From positions 2,046,001-2,110,000 of the forward strand of contig JAGYVD010000004.1 of the NCBI GenBank assembly GCA_021209875.1: DNA of 64,000 bases. Reading direction: 5' to 3'. A model generated the notes under the pieces. The model had not been told where the DNA came from, did no database searches, and was given only the letters and a program-made list of their open reading frames with translations. This document shows, piece by piece, positions 1 to 11,677 of this stretch (positions within the stretch are counted from its first letter, which is position 1; every line of letters starts with the position of its first letter). The DNA is from Rosellinia necatrix. Its lineage: Eukaryota > Ascomycota > Sordariomycetes > Xylariales > Xylariaceae. A program made the translations under genes and the position numbers.

Positions 1-1
1 C

Positions 2-2134
2 AGTATATGGGATCGCTTGCTACAACCGAGCGTCCTCGTCCCCTGTGGCCTTCTCCTGTTGACTGTCTTCTACCAGTCGCTCCATTCCTCGGGCCCTTTT
101 TCTCATGTGAGACACCCCGGCGAGCTCCTCTGGGATCTCATAGTTACCGTCACACCCGCGAGGCTCCTCTACGCCCTCGATCACTGGCTTCATCCGCCCA
201 TATTCCCTATCCCTAGGTCCGCCTTACCTCCCCAGTCGACATCCTATGCCGCAAAGAGCGACGCCCTGCGCCGGGTCCTGAGCATGGAGAGCCCCAAGAG
301 TATAATGAACGCTGTGGCACATGCCGGGAAGAGCATCTCTTCGTTATCAAGCTTCGGGTCAGGGCGGACAACCGATCAGCCACCTGGTCTGGGGAATTAT
401 GACAACTCTTGCTTCCAAAATAGCATCCTCCAGAGCCTTTCCTCCTTGAGGTCATTGCCTGCCTACCTTGCAAGCGCCTTGGATGACGCTAAGATCGTTA
501 ACGAAGATCGCAACCCCAGCTCGATTGCGACATTACGGGACTTGCTGTCGAAATTAGCAGGTTCACAAAATAACGGAACCACTTTATGGACACCCAAGAA
601 ACTGAAGTCTCTCGATACGTGGCAACAGCAAGACGCACAGGAATATTATTCCAAGATACTAGATGAGATAGACAAAGAGGTAGCAAAGGCCGCCATATCT
701 CAACATCGCCCGTTAGGTCTGGAGGCTGCTGGTCTTAGGGATGACACCGTGGAGAGCCAACATAGTGATGACAGCGGATACCAGTCCCTCTCTACCCTTG
801 GTAAGCCCGGATCTGATGCTAGGGTCACGAAGAATCCCCTCGAAGGCCTTGTCGCCCAACGGGTTGCCTGTATCCAATGCGGTCACTCTGAAGGCCTCTC
901 AATGATACCATTCAATTGCATTACTCTGAGTCTCGGAGTAGGCCAAGGCCTTCATGACCTATACGAGCGCTTAGACTCCTATACCTCTCTTGAATCGATC
1001 GAAGGCGTCGAATGCGCGAAGTGCACTCTCTTGAAGATCCAACGACTTTGGAATATCATTGTGGCCCGAAACAAGGCGGCTAACGTACCAGAAGAAACCT
1101 TACAAGAATCGCTGGCAAGGCTTGAGGCGGTTGAACAGGCCCTAGAAGATGAGGATTTTGACGAGCAAGCACTGCACGACAAATGTAAAATATCTAAAAA
1201 CCACCGAGTATCATCGACCAAGACGAAGCAGATGGTGATAGGCAGGCCGCCCTCTAGCCTTGCAATCCATATAAACCGATCCGTATTTGACGAGAATACA
1301 GGCCAGATGTTTAAGAATCTTGCAGCAGTCCGCTTTCCAAGCACTTTGGATTTGGGACCATGGTGCCTTGGAAGCGCTGGGTCCGCCTCAAACGGTAGTG
1401 ATGTCGGCCCCTCTGCACCCGCAACCCAAAGTGCCGAGGAGCAATGGAGCTCGGATCCGAAAAGCTCTATGATATCTGGTGACCTTAAACCGTCCAAGAT
1501 TAGTGGTCCGATTTATGAGCTGCGAGCGGTCATTACTCACCAAGGTCGACACGAAAATGGGCATTATGTTTGTTACCGGAAACACCGTTGTCATGAGACC
1601 GGGGCCGAAGGCGGGTTCGATGAAACAAGCGAATCACAGACGGATGAGCAAGACGAACCTAATCCGGAACACACAACAGATTTGGAGCCAGACAGTGCGG
1701 ACAAAGATTCCAAATGGTGGCGGTTAAGCGACGAGACGGTCTGGGAAGTAACCGAGGAATCAGTGCTGGCCCAAGGCGGGGTTTTTATGCTCTTCTACGA
1801 TTGTGTGGACCAGAATCCTGTTCTCATCACCGACAGTCAAGATGGTGATTCCATAAATTCCAACGACAGCGAGTCGATCGGGGTGTCTGGAACCCACGAA
1901 AGAGGCAGGAGCCCCGGCCCGAAGACGGAGACGAAATTACACATTGCCCAGTCAGAGTGTGAGGCGACGAGCGAGCCCGAAGGGGCAATCCTATCAACCG
2001 ACTGTTCGACCCAGGCGGCTACATCTGACGCGAGTGGGCAACTAGGGGAATATTTAGCATCATGCCTTATCCCCCTCCTCAAGCAAAATGAGGGAGTCGA
2101 CCCTATGATACCACTGCATTGGCCTAACAGCTAG
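2..2134 (+). CDS. Ubiquitin-specific protease, membrane-anchored (Ubp1/Ubp16/USP30-like), 5' partial
   Basis: Cysteine deubiquitinase that removes ubiquitin from substrate proteins. The frame is open to the left edge of the window and has no upstream ATG, so the 5' end lies outside; about 710 codons are present. A hydrophobic stretch close to the visible N-terminus (VLVPCGLLLLTVFYQSL) looks like a membrane anchor, as in yeast Ubp1 or the mitochondrial Ubp16/USP30 type. The Cys box GLGNYDNSCFQNS places the nucleophile codon at 410-412. Two CxxC pairs (CIQC and CAKC) form the usual USP zinc ribbon. The His box is HENGHYVCYRKH, followed by WWRLSDETVWEV and the closing GVFMLFYD. The acidic, low-complexity insert between the His box and WWRLSD and the tail after the domain are probably disordered. 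Family assignment is firm; the exact orthologue and membrane are inferred. Confidence 0.9.
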   Translation, partial: SIWDRLLQPSVLVPCGLLLLTVFYQSLHSSGPFSHVRHPGELLWDLIVTVTPARLLYALDHWLHPPIFPIPRSALPPQSTSYAAKSDALRRVLSMESPKSIMNAVAHAGKSISSLSSFGSGRTTDQPPGLGNYDNSCFQNSILQSLSSLRSLPAYLASALDDAKIVNEDRNPSSIATLRDLLSKLAGSQNNGTTLWTPKKLKSLDTWQQQDAQEYYSKILDEIDKEVAKAAISQHRPLGLEAAGLRDDTVESQHSDDSGYQSLSTLGKPGSDARVTKNPLEGLVAQRVACIQCGHSEGLSMIPFNCITLSLGVGQGLHDLYERLDSYTSLESIEGVECAKCTLLKIQRLWNIIVARNKAANVPEETLQESLARLEAVEQALEDEDFDEQALHDKCKISKNHRVSSTKTKQMVIGRPPSSLAIHINRSVFDENTGQMFKNLAAVRFPSTLDLGPWCLGSAGSASNGSDVGPSAPATQSAEEQWSSDPKSSMISGDLKPSKISGPIYELRAVITHQGRHENGHYVCYRKHRCHETGAEGGFDETSESQTDEQDEPNPEHTTDLEPDSADKDSKWWRLSDETVWEVTEESVLAQGGVFMLFYDCVDQNPVLITDSQDGDSINSNDSESIGVSGTHERGRSPGPKTETKLHIAQSECEATSEPEGAILSTDCSTQAATSDASGQLGEYLASCLIPLLKQNEGVDPMIPLHWPNS

Positions 2135-3185
2135 TGCCTTGATACTTGAGTAATGGGCAGTGCTCTATGTACCCAAGTGTACAAAAACTTTGATTTTAAG
2201 CATAGCATAGCATAGCCCTGGCGTTATGTGGGGTGTTGAATTTCTATTTGCATAGTGGATATACGCGAAAGCTTATTCTCGAGAGGTCTTGTTTCCCTAA
2301 ACAATTAAGTAGGTAGTTCGACTTTCGTGGATGTCAACGCCATTTTGTCCCGTTTTACATCCAAGCGTCTTTAGTTCCGATGAGGCAGAGACATTACTAA
2401 TACTACGATACACTAGATGTGTTCACGTGCCTTACCTTGGTTGAAAAATATTCTAGAGGCTAGCGTGAGAAGCGGGCTGCTAGCGGTATTGTAAAACAAG
2501 TCCTCTATAGCATAAGGATTTGTGGCCCATCAAACAGGCATATTATAATACCGCTTTTTGTGAGTTAGACACTAGCTAGCTTCTTGATCGCCTTTGTATA
2601 GGTCAATTCTATAATTGGCCAATCTCAGGAGCAAATTCTAATATTGAGATCTTTGATTTGGATGCCCTATTTGTACCATACATGTTGCGTGCAACATCAA
2701 TTGAGAGACATAAGCCAAGGGGAGACAGCGGTTGAAGAGGGTTTAGATTAGGTGGTTGTCGCCTGGCTGTTCTCTCGGGAAAGGACTAACCTAACAATCA
2801 TAACTATAGTTTATACAACCAAACTTAACTTATAGATGCGAAGGTGCTGAACTAACAACACCTTGAACCATTTTATCGTTGAGTATATCGGGTAGTAAAA
2901 GGGGATATCTTGTTCAGGTTTGCAAAGCATGCCAGGGAGATCCGACAAGAAATACCCCCTACGTGCTTAATGTATGCCATAAATTAGATATTTATCGTCA
3001 CTACAGGTAACAATCACTGGAAGTAGTGGTTGTTATCTGGACCCCATCGGGGGAGCGTAGAAGGACTTAGTTAACGTGTTGGTGACATGAATAAATAGTA
3101 GTGCCCTTGTATATATGCAAGTATACTGGGGATCTGGTTCTTTCATCACACATGCCATTGACCTCTTGAGTCTTGCGGTGGGCGC
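2135..3185. other. Convergent intergenic region
   Basis: Spacer between the 3' ends of the ubiquitin protease (+) and the hydrolase (-). It looks AT-rich and has no long frame. A short tandem AGCAT/AGCATAGC repeat lies about 2198-2215 in the probable 3' UTR. I see no RNA gene or transposon ends. Confidence 0.5.
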
Positions 3186-3980
3186 TCACCACGCTCGCAG
3201 CCTTTCAGCAAAAAATTGCATGATAGGCAGCATTTCCTCACGGTTCTTGGGCATGCCATCGTCAGCTTTTGCCCATTTCACTTCGCGAACGTCGACGAAC
3301 TCCTTCATCAGGAGTTCGACCGCGTCGCTGTCAAGTGATTCGCTATTTCTCCCATGGCATATCAGGACCGGAGTCCTGGCCTTGTCTCTTGCACTCAAGG
3401 TTGGTATCATGCTGACTGGCAATTGCCCTCCGATGGAAACGACCCCTTTGAAAGCCCTGCCAGCGTTTCTTTCTCCTTCAGTCACGTCCACAATCCTCTC
3501 ACTATTCCTCAGCCTCGAAGAAAGACCAAGGGCCAAAGACCCGCCTTGCCCGAAGCCGAAGAGTGAGATGTCGTTCGTTTCCCATCCGCATGCGCCAACA
3601 AGGGTTCCGCGAACCAGCTTTTCTAGGATTATATTTTCTGCCTTCGAGAAGCCCGGGTCATGGTCCAAGTCGCCCGTAGACGGCGAGACTGTCAAGTCAT
3701 CGCCCCAGTGGAAATGCTTGGTGGGAGCCCCAGTGTCGTGGCCGGGCAGGCCGAGCAGCGTCGGCGGCAAGGGTGAGATGCCGCGAACTGAGATGGCGAG
3801 AACGCCTGGTAGGTTGATGTTCTTTGCAAATGTGGCAAATGAAGCTTCAGAGTCTCCAAGTCCATGAAAGAGGATAAGAATGGATGTTGTTGTTTCCGGG
3901 ACTTCAGGGAATACCAGCGAGATCTCGAGTGATGGTTTGAGATGCACAAAATCTTCCGGTCTAGGGATTCGAGTAGGCAT
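3186..3980 (-). CDS. Alpha/beta hydrolase of the acyl-protein thioesterase/carboxylesterase family, probable pseudoenzyme
   Basis: Intronless, 264 codons. The start is the ATG at 3980, which has A at -3; the frame extends six codons upstream only to a TTG. The fold signature of the phospholipase/carboxylesterase (APT1) family is present: LILFHGLGDSEASF near residues 35-48, FHWGDDL near 90-96, and the nucleophile-elbow segment ISLFGFGQGGSLALG near 138-152. In active APTs the elbow reads GFSQGG. Here the Ser position is Gly144 (codon GGG). The usual GDxD segment with the catalytic Asp reads CHGRNSESL, and the usual GxxH segment reads DDGMPKNREEM with no His. All three triad residues therefore seem absent, which suggests a non-catalytic binding or regulatory protein, or chemistry using other residues. 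It is head-to-head with SEC8, with start codons 684 bp apart. Confidence 0.85.
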   Translation of the reverse strand: MPTRIPRPEDFVHLKPSLEISLVFPEVPETTTSILILFHGLGDSEASFATFAKNINLPGVLAISVRGISPLPPTLLGLPGHDTGAPTKHFHWGDDLTVSPSTGDLDHDPGFSKAENIILEKLVRGTLVGACGWETNDISLFGFGQGGSLALGLSSRLRNSERIVDVTEGERNAGRAFKGVVSIGGQLPVSMIPTLSARDKARTPVLICHGRNSESLDSDAVELLMKEFVDVREVKWAKADDGMPKNREEMLPIMQFFAERLRAW

Positions 3981-4664
3981 GATGTGTGCACCCCCCAAGA
4001 AGAAAGAAAGGCTGTCAAATAGTCTTTGCCCTTTACCTGATGCCTAGGTTAAAACCGATAACTACCTATGAATGATACAATTCTCGATATGGTAGGTACT
4101 TAAGTACCTACTAATCTGGCCTAATTTTATAGAAAGTATAGAAGACAAAAGTATGGCAGCGGAATCAGCGGGGTTGGGTCATACCTACTTTGGGTATTGA
4201 TCTTGATGATATACTGCGGAGTGGTGGGTAATTATGGTATGTAGTTATGGCGGTCGCACCCCTGGATTTCAGTGGACCTGAAGCTTGCATGGCAGCTCAC
4301 CCCTGCTAAACAGGCATGTTTCATACATACATGCTGCCTGTCGCATCGCATCCCATTCCATCCCACCCCACCACGACATCTCACAGCACCTCAGAGCACC
4401 AAACAACCTACCTGAGCTTCAATCCCAACCTTGGAAGCATCTAATGATCCACAACCACGAATTAACAACTCCAACAACTTCAACAACACAACCAATTGTA
4501 CTCGTACCGATCGTTAAAAGACAGACGGTCTGGTCACTACAGTACCATCCATCTGCCTCCCCAGATACACTCGGCTCATGAGTAGTCTCGACAAATCCCA
4601 GAGGCGATAGTGCGCCATCGATAATAACGGCCTCAAACCCCCCGAATGCATTGTCAACGTGACC
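3981..4664. promoter_or_regulatory. Divergent promoter region, hydrolase / SEC8
   Basis: A 684-bp spacer between two start codons pointing outward. It holds TACCTA/TAGGTA elements around 4090-4115 and a CA/CCA-rich leader before the SEC8 start. No TATA box can be assigned with confidence. Confidence 0.5.
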
Positions 4665-7600
4665 ATGTCCAACAGGTTCGGCGGGTCGTACCGCGGCGGC
4701 GCTTATGGGCGACAAGATGACGACTTCGACACTCCTCCTGCTCCCCCGCAGATGAGCACTCGGCGCTCCCCCCTTGACTCGGGTCGCCTCCCTCCCTCTG
4801 GCCCCGGCTCTTCGTCATCGAGGCGCCAGCGCGGCAATGAAACCAACGCCGAGCGGCAAATCACCCAGGTTCTCGAGCACATCAAATCCGAGTGGCCTTC
4901 CATGATCCAGAATGACTGTATACCGGTTTCCCTGGCTCTGCAGCTGCTTGACAACAGCTCCGTGGGACGAGCTCACGAATACGACAACTTCAGGAAGACG
5001 CATCAGTATCTACAAGACTCGCTAAAGGGCATTGTCCACGAGCACCATCAAGGCTTCAACAGCTCTATTGGCACTTTCCACAAAATCCAGGGCAGTATCC
5101 AAGCCTCACAGAAACGCGTACGCATTCTCAAGGAATCACTGGCGGCCTCGAAGAATAGCCTGTGCGCCTCCGATCCCGAACTCAAAAAGCTCTACAAGTC
5201 ATCGCAAATGTATGATGAGGTCCTGCAGACTCTGAACGAGCTCGAGGACCTACGGACTGTCCCCGACCAGCTTGAGGCCCGAATCTCCGAGAAGCGCTTT
5301 TTGACCGCCGTCGAGGTCCTGCAAAACGCATTGCGTAAGCTACGGAAACCCGAACTCGACGATATCGGTGCCTTGTCAGACCTCCGGGGTTATTTAGCTA
5401 ACCAGGAGACGGCACTGATGGACATTCTCGTCGAAGAACTACACGAACATCTTTATCTCAAATCCCCTTATTGCCAAGAACGCTGGCAAGCCCTAGCAAA
5501 GAACCACGATGCCTACAATCAGAATTACAGCGACTCAGCAACCATCACCCCTTTCCATGCCGTGCTTGACGGCTTGGATCTAGAACATCCCGTAGCCGAA
5601 GATCCTTCGAAGAATCCAGAAGCGGACACATCATGGTATATTGCTCTACTCGCTGAGTCCCTCAATAAGCTTGGAAGGCTAGAGACTGCCGTGGACACGC
5701 TAAACCAACGGCTCCCCGTCGAGCTCTTCACCGTTGTGAATGAGACTATCAATGATGTCGATCAACGGCATCCAAGCTCGCTTCGTGGAGGATCTACCAA
5801 CAGTCAAGGCCTCCACATATATAGCAGCAGAGAAACTCAGATGCGGGCGGATGTCATCTACGACCTTTTATGGTCGTTGTACGGAAAATTCGAAGCCATC
5901 GCCGAGGGACACCGCGTGTTCCATGAGGCCGTCAAATCCCTTGCCCGGCGAGAAGGTGCTGGGAATAGCCCACAGCTCCTCGGGAGTTTCCGAGAACTGT
6001 GGAACCTTTATCAGAACGAAATACGTTCCCTTCTGCATAATTATGTAACTACGGATGCAGACATCTACCAATCCACTACCTCCTTGCGACACGGCGCTGC
6101 ATTAAACGGGAACAAAGACGCTCAGCGGGAAACTCTCTTCAAATTCTCCGAGGCGGATCAGAAATCGGTTGAAATGGCGGCCGAATACGAAGCTCTAGAT
6201 ATAATCATCCAAGCTGCTGTGCCTGGGCTTACATCCAATACTCGGAAATCTCAGGCCTCGGGAAAGAAAACATCTTTGGCCGGGAAAGAGACACGAAAGA
6301 GCACAGCAGGCGGGGGTCTCGACAGTAAAAATACACCAGGCTCCTATAAATCTTTAGTGGAGCCTAGCGTTTTCAACATGAGTCTGCTCTTGCCGCCAAC
6401 CCTTATTTTCATTCAAAGGCTGAAAGCCATTGTGCCTCCTGGCTCTGATCTAGCAGCAAGTGCGCTGACGTCTTTCCTTGACAATTTCCTGGTCAACGTT
6501 TTCCAACCCCAGTTGGATGAGACCCTGGGCAAACTCAGTGATACTGTACTGGGCGAAGTCGATTCATTTCAACAAGACTCAGAGTGGCGTTTAGCAGCAC
6601 GACGACCTATTTTCAAAGGGACGACCGCGTTCTTCACGGTCGTCACGGCTTTTTGTCGTATGCTTGGCACCATCCCCCACGATCAGGCCCTTAGTACTCT
6701 TATCATATCGCAAATGATGCGCTATTATGAGAGGTGTCTTGCATGGTTTAAATCGCTAGTTGCAAAGGCCCAAGACACAAACACCCCATCGGGGGACCTA
6801 CGATTCTCGGCGGAGCTGGCGACTACAGAAGGTGACATTCAAGATACGATCCAGAAGTTGTGGACGTCAGATACCCTTGATCGTGAGTTAATAGAGAAGG
6901 AAGTTGGTCTACTGATAATGCGTACCAACGAAACCCCGCTCGGACCCGGCGACGTGATTCAAGATCGGGATGTGATCTCATCATTATGCCTCCTTTACAC
7001 CAGTATGAAGTGGCTTTCAACCAAAATCGTTAGTTTGAGGCATATCACACGACACAACACGGATTCATCACAACCCACAATGCCAAAGGATCAAAATAGA
7101 CGGTGGACTCTACTTAATGACCCTGGTAAGGCCAACGGGGAGCAACAAGGCCCTGTGTATCTGCCCATGACACAGGATACTGTTCAGTAAGCGCTCTCAC
7201 CTCCACTAATGTCTATCTAGCGACAATAGCTAACTCAGCCGTAAAGATTGTTTGACCGGATTGTATCTTCATATGAGGAGTTAGCGGGTACCGTCCTCCT
7301 TACGCTTCATATGGAGATACGTTGTCGCATCATCCAGTCGCTTCGTGTGGCGCTGTCGCCCGAAACCGCCCCTTATGTTCTTGGCGATCGCGAGATTAAG
7401 GAGCCCGACCCCCAGATACTATCCCTCAATGCCGAGCTCATTGCTTATGATGAGACGGTAGTACGCTTCCTCCGTGATCGAGAAATCGTCTTCGTACGAA
7501 CTGGCCTCGGGCTGCTTATTAATACGTACCTCGTGTCTAACGCGTTGTCTACGCAACCTATGAACACGCGCGGCTGCGAGCGTATGCAGTTGAATATACT

Positions 7601-7907
7601 CGTGCTTCAGCAAAATCTCAAGAACATCGAGGCAGACGTCGATCTCGCTAGGGCCACCAAATATTATGAGCTATTTGAAGAAGGCGCTGACGCGATCGTG
7701 GAGAAGGCGAAACGGGATAAGGAGCTCGAGGCGAACGGAGGTTCCAATCCCGAGACGGAGAAGTTCAGTTATGACGAGCTTAAGGCCCTCGTCGAGTTGT
7801 GTTATAGTGTACAGCTTGCCGACCCCGAGAGAGGCGTCAACTCGGCCGCGAAGAGGCAGATGGGAGAGAAGGTTTTGGCGCTCAGCGAGCACATGTGGCA
7901 GACTTAG
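4665..7907 (+). CDS. SEC8: Exocyst complex component Sec8 (EXOC4)
   Basis: Subunit of the octameric exocyst, which tethers Golgi-derived vesicles to the plasma membrane at growth sites such as hyphal tips. Two exons, 4665-7186 and 7247-7907, give 1060 aa, near the roughly 1,065 aa of yeast Sec8. The 60-nt intron 7187-7246 starts GTAAGC, has a CTAAC branch at 7230-7234 and ends AAAG; splicing joins CA|A (Gln) and keeps the frame (TQDTVQ-LFDRIV). The start is the ATG at 4665; an in-frame GTG two codons upstream was ignored. The N-terminal 60 residues are Gly/Pro/Ser-rich and disordered. They are followed by the Sec8 N-terminal helical domain (QVLEHIKSEWPSMI, then KIQGSIQASQKRVRILKESL, a coiled coil) and a long helical-rod C-terminus. 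No odd features. Confidence 0.95.
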
Positions 7908-10900
7908 TGCTATAGGAATATAAGGTAGCAGTCTTTGCCGCCGAAATTAGCAATGCACACTTGTATGTATATATGTTCCGAACCACCTACACCGTTCAAA
8001 CCAAACAGCCCACCATTAGGCGTGCCTCTACTGCGCCAAAGGCAAGATAAGCTGTTCAACAAGCAAGAGCTATACCGTTTTGAGCCTCAGATCAAAATGT
8101 TGCTTTGGTCGATACAGAAGTGTATATCATGATGCCCTGATTCGGAAAGTGGGTATCTAAGGCGTTGTTTCCCATTTGATACTTCCTCTTGCCTGACAAT
8201 CGCGACCTACCTACCTATAACGAGCTGTTGAGGCTGGGCCGTGCTGAGTGTTTTGGAATGTAGACCTTGTTAGCCCCCTGCGCTCTTGCCAACCTGGGCT
8301 TCGCAAACCAGGTTTTTACCAAATATTGTGGACTGGAATTCGTTTTGGGCCTTTGGCCATGCATTGGAGGCCCATGATGATCATGTCAATCTTTGCCCTT
8401 TATCTAGCCCTACGCACCTGTCCGCATTTCGGGATCAGCATGCACGGCAGGCACAAACAAACGGCAAACTGCTCAGATAGTCTAGCATGTAGATCCAACG
8501 TTGCCGCCCGTGGATACGTCTGGCCCGAGATGTTTAGATAAAGGGATACATAGATTGGGTAGTATATAATATATGGCATAGTGGGAGCCTATCGGACTGG
8601 TTTTGATTCCTTTCGACGCCTACGTCGTTTACGGTGGCGATATTATCATGCGCCGTAGGTACCTCGAGTAGCTTTAATTCGACACGTTCTTGGTATTAGC
8701 GTTGTAGGCCCTGATTGAGAGTTGTGAGTTCTCGCTGCCCGCCGAGGGTATCACGTGGCGTACGCTTTCCGGCACGAATGCAGGAGGTTGAATAACTGGG
8801 CCTTACATAAGGGAAGTGGTTAGGTAGCGGCTTGAGAGAGGCGCCCATACAAAGCTTGTTATCATTGGTGGCGGATTCTTGCCTCATGGTACAAGGAGGC
8901 TTAGCTGAGAGAGGGCAGGCGAGAGGATACAGGCCGAAGGTGGTTTGGTTGGTGGAAGGATGCTCGAACGATGCTCGAACGGAATATACGAAGAATACCT
9001 TTTCCTATAACTAGTTATCTACACTTCTCTGGCTGCATTGCCCAGAGTTATTGTACGCGACCTGATCCGCAGCAAAACGTCCCCCCTCCCCCCGCGTTCC
9101 CTCGGTCAGATCAGGGTCGTTCGTTTATTTTTAGCATGTGACTTGAATCCCTCCGCATGATCGCGCTCGACACGACTCGGGATGTAACCTACCAAGATAG
9201 CTGATTTGTTCTCGAGAGCCGACGAGGTACGCCAGACACGAGCGAGGTATTTCCGAGGTGCTACCAACACGGGGATGGGCGGCGGAGGGTTGGTCTGACG
9301 TATGGATAATGCCATGATGCGAATAACAGTCCACGGAGGCAGGATGATGACGTGGGCGGGACAAGGGGTGGCCAAGCGCATGATGATGATGGCGAATATA
9401 TGCCGTGCTACCTGCCCGGCACGGAGTCTGCGCTGCTACTGTCGATCGCATCTGCTCTTTCCGTCGGCGCCTTATTACATAGTAGTATAGAGGTACTGAC
9501 TGATATGTGCTATCCGTACCTGCTGCCTATTGACAGATATCTGGTATTTCAATCTCCAACGAGCAAGGCACTCTGCAGCCTGCAGGTAGTATATGAAGGA
9601 ATAGATGCAGTATCCATAATGGGCAGGTAAGTGGCCTTTAATTACCTAGGTAGGTAGTTATTATTCACCTTGAGATACTACGTACATACAAGTAGGTCGT
9701 TATGTACCTACTATCGAATTGACGGTATAGGCACGGTATATCGGTACATCTACAATACACCTGTAACAGACGAAACAGGCTCCTCTCGTTTACAAGTGTA
9801 GGTTCCTGCACCATTGTGCCTCTCGAGATGGCGTGGCGGATGGAATGGGACGCTGTTAGGCCTAGCGCGACGCCGCAGGGCATGGTCTGGGTGGTTACGG
9901 TTCCCTGTGCAAACGTGTGGATTGGAAGAGAGCAGCCGGACAGGCCAGAGATACCCGCCGCCAAGAGAATAAGCACCTAGGTTAGTGTATATATATCTGT
10001 ATGTATGCGTATGTATGTGTATGTATGTGTATGTATGTATTCTATAGGTAGTATCTACTATGGGCAGGAGTTATGTAGTGGATGCACGAAGGTTATACCA
10101 CACATGAAATACCGGTAACAGCAGCGGCAGTACTAGTGCACTGGCGCTGCAGCAGGCATTTGACTCGATGCTCCGGCGACATGGTTGGTCGCATTGCATC
10201 CGCGCGGCGGCGCCCAATCTCGGGCTGGCTTGCTTGTTTATTGTGGCCGTTTCAAGTTTGAAGCCACTGGACAGGGGAATGTGAACCCCCAACATGTCGA
10301 ATTCATTAAATCGTCGCCCTATTGTGGCTAGCGCAATGACGGCGCGTCCACTATCAACTAGTTGTACAGGAAGCGGTAGACCCCAAGAGCGGGAAATTGG
10401 GTAAGGTAGTTACCGCCCCTACCTACACCACACCACCCACTACGAAGTAAGTAGGTAGGTAGGTACGTAGTGTAGTGTAAGTTACCTGCATTAAGTACCT
10501 GGGTAGGTCGGTAGGTATATGCCCTGCATCTAGTCGGTACCTTGGTACCTGGCCAGTTTTAGGCTAGGTAGACACTAAAGCCTAGATTTAGCGTGCTCTC
10601 TAAAAATCTTCGCCATCCTGCCCCTAAAACAATCCGACCAAATCCCCGTCCGTCCCTAATTTTTTCAGAGGATCGACCCGTGGTTGGCCAAATCCTCATG
10701 TCTGACCCTGACTCTCCCTCTGTGCTCCTATCCTACCGATACTGTACTACTGTACGTGCCTGCAGGCGCTTTCGACACGGCAGACTGACTATCCAGGTAC
10801 CTGCTCCCATACTAACGACCATCGACCAACCAGCGACCAATCTTAAACCCCTTCCTCTGCCTCTCTTCCTGCCTCTCCCTAACCGCAACCTTATCTATCC

Positions 10901-11677
10901 ATGAGCGACTCACCACGAGACGACGGCTCATAATAGCTCGGCCACTCTTGTTCTATTGTACATCAAATCCCCCTTCGTTCACTTTTTTTTATCCGTTTTT
11001 TAATTCCATTCTCTTTACTAGTGCAGCCCACGCTAGGATCGCATCCCCCCCATCGGTCCGCGCACCCCTGTCGGTCACCTCCTGAACAGCCAGGGCCGAA
11101 AGGTAGAGGGCCAGAAAAAGGGTGTCATCGCAGCGCAATCGAACTCCGACGAGAGATTGCTGATTCACCAATCATTACCACGAAGCTGCCATCCCGTTCG
11201 CGTCCTGTTTCTCCCACATCCCCAGAGCCTCCCTTCTCGCGCATCTTGACCGAATCCAATAACTCCCGGCCCGTACATTTTGGTTGAGCAATGAATCAAC
11301 AAAGACGGTAACACCGCAATAAAGACGTTTACTCTACGCCCCGTCTCCTCGGCATTTCGGTGCCTTCGTTAATCCTTCTTCACCGCCGAGAAGGGCAAAC
11401 CCCAAGCTCCGTCTGAGAATTCCTCCTTCTCCTTTCAAGATCGACGTTCGGCCACCGATTTCGTGTCACCTGGCGCAGAACAAGTCATTCTTTGGCGTAT
11501 ACCCGTCTTCGCCGCCTCGTCACCAGCGTTATTGGCCCCCATACCCTATACTGCCATTGCGAGCAGTTTGCACATTCTAGTCTGTGTGTCCCATACAACA
11601 GACCACCAAGCGGTCTGTGGCAAACGCGAACGTCTACAAAGTCAACAGCCGGCCTTGCAGCTAGTACAAAAGCCAAT
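7908..11677. other. Intergenic region with simple repeats; KNR4 promoter and leader
   Basis: No credible gene in 3.8 kb. It contains a (TATG/TGTG)n run at 9998-10040 and dense TAGG/CCTA elements at 9645-9660 and 10440-10530. About 10.6-11.65 kb is strongly pyrimidine-rich, typical of a fungal promoter and 5' leader for KNR4. Short open frames here begin mostly at non-ATG codons and look like chance. Confidence 0.55.

Noticed and set aside
3115..3867. 250-codon plus-strand frame
   Set aside because: Antisense shadow of the hydrolase gene, which has clear family motifs.
4285..4581. Upstream coding frame before SEC8
   Set aside because: Starts at TTG, His/Ser/Pro-rich from CA-rich leader sequence, and not needed for the conserved Sec8 N-terminus.
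10593..11287. Short frames upstream of KNR4
   Set aside because: Pyrimidine-rich leader sequence; the 103-codon frame opens at a non-ATG codon and no motif is present.
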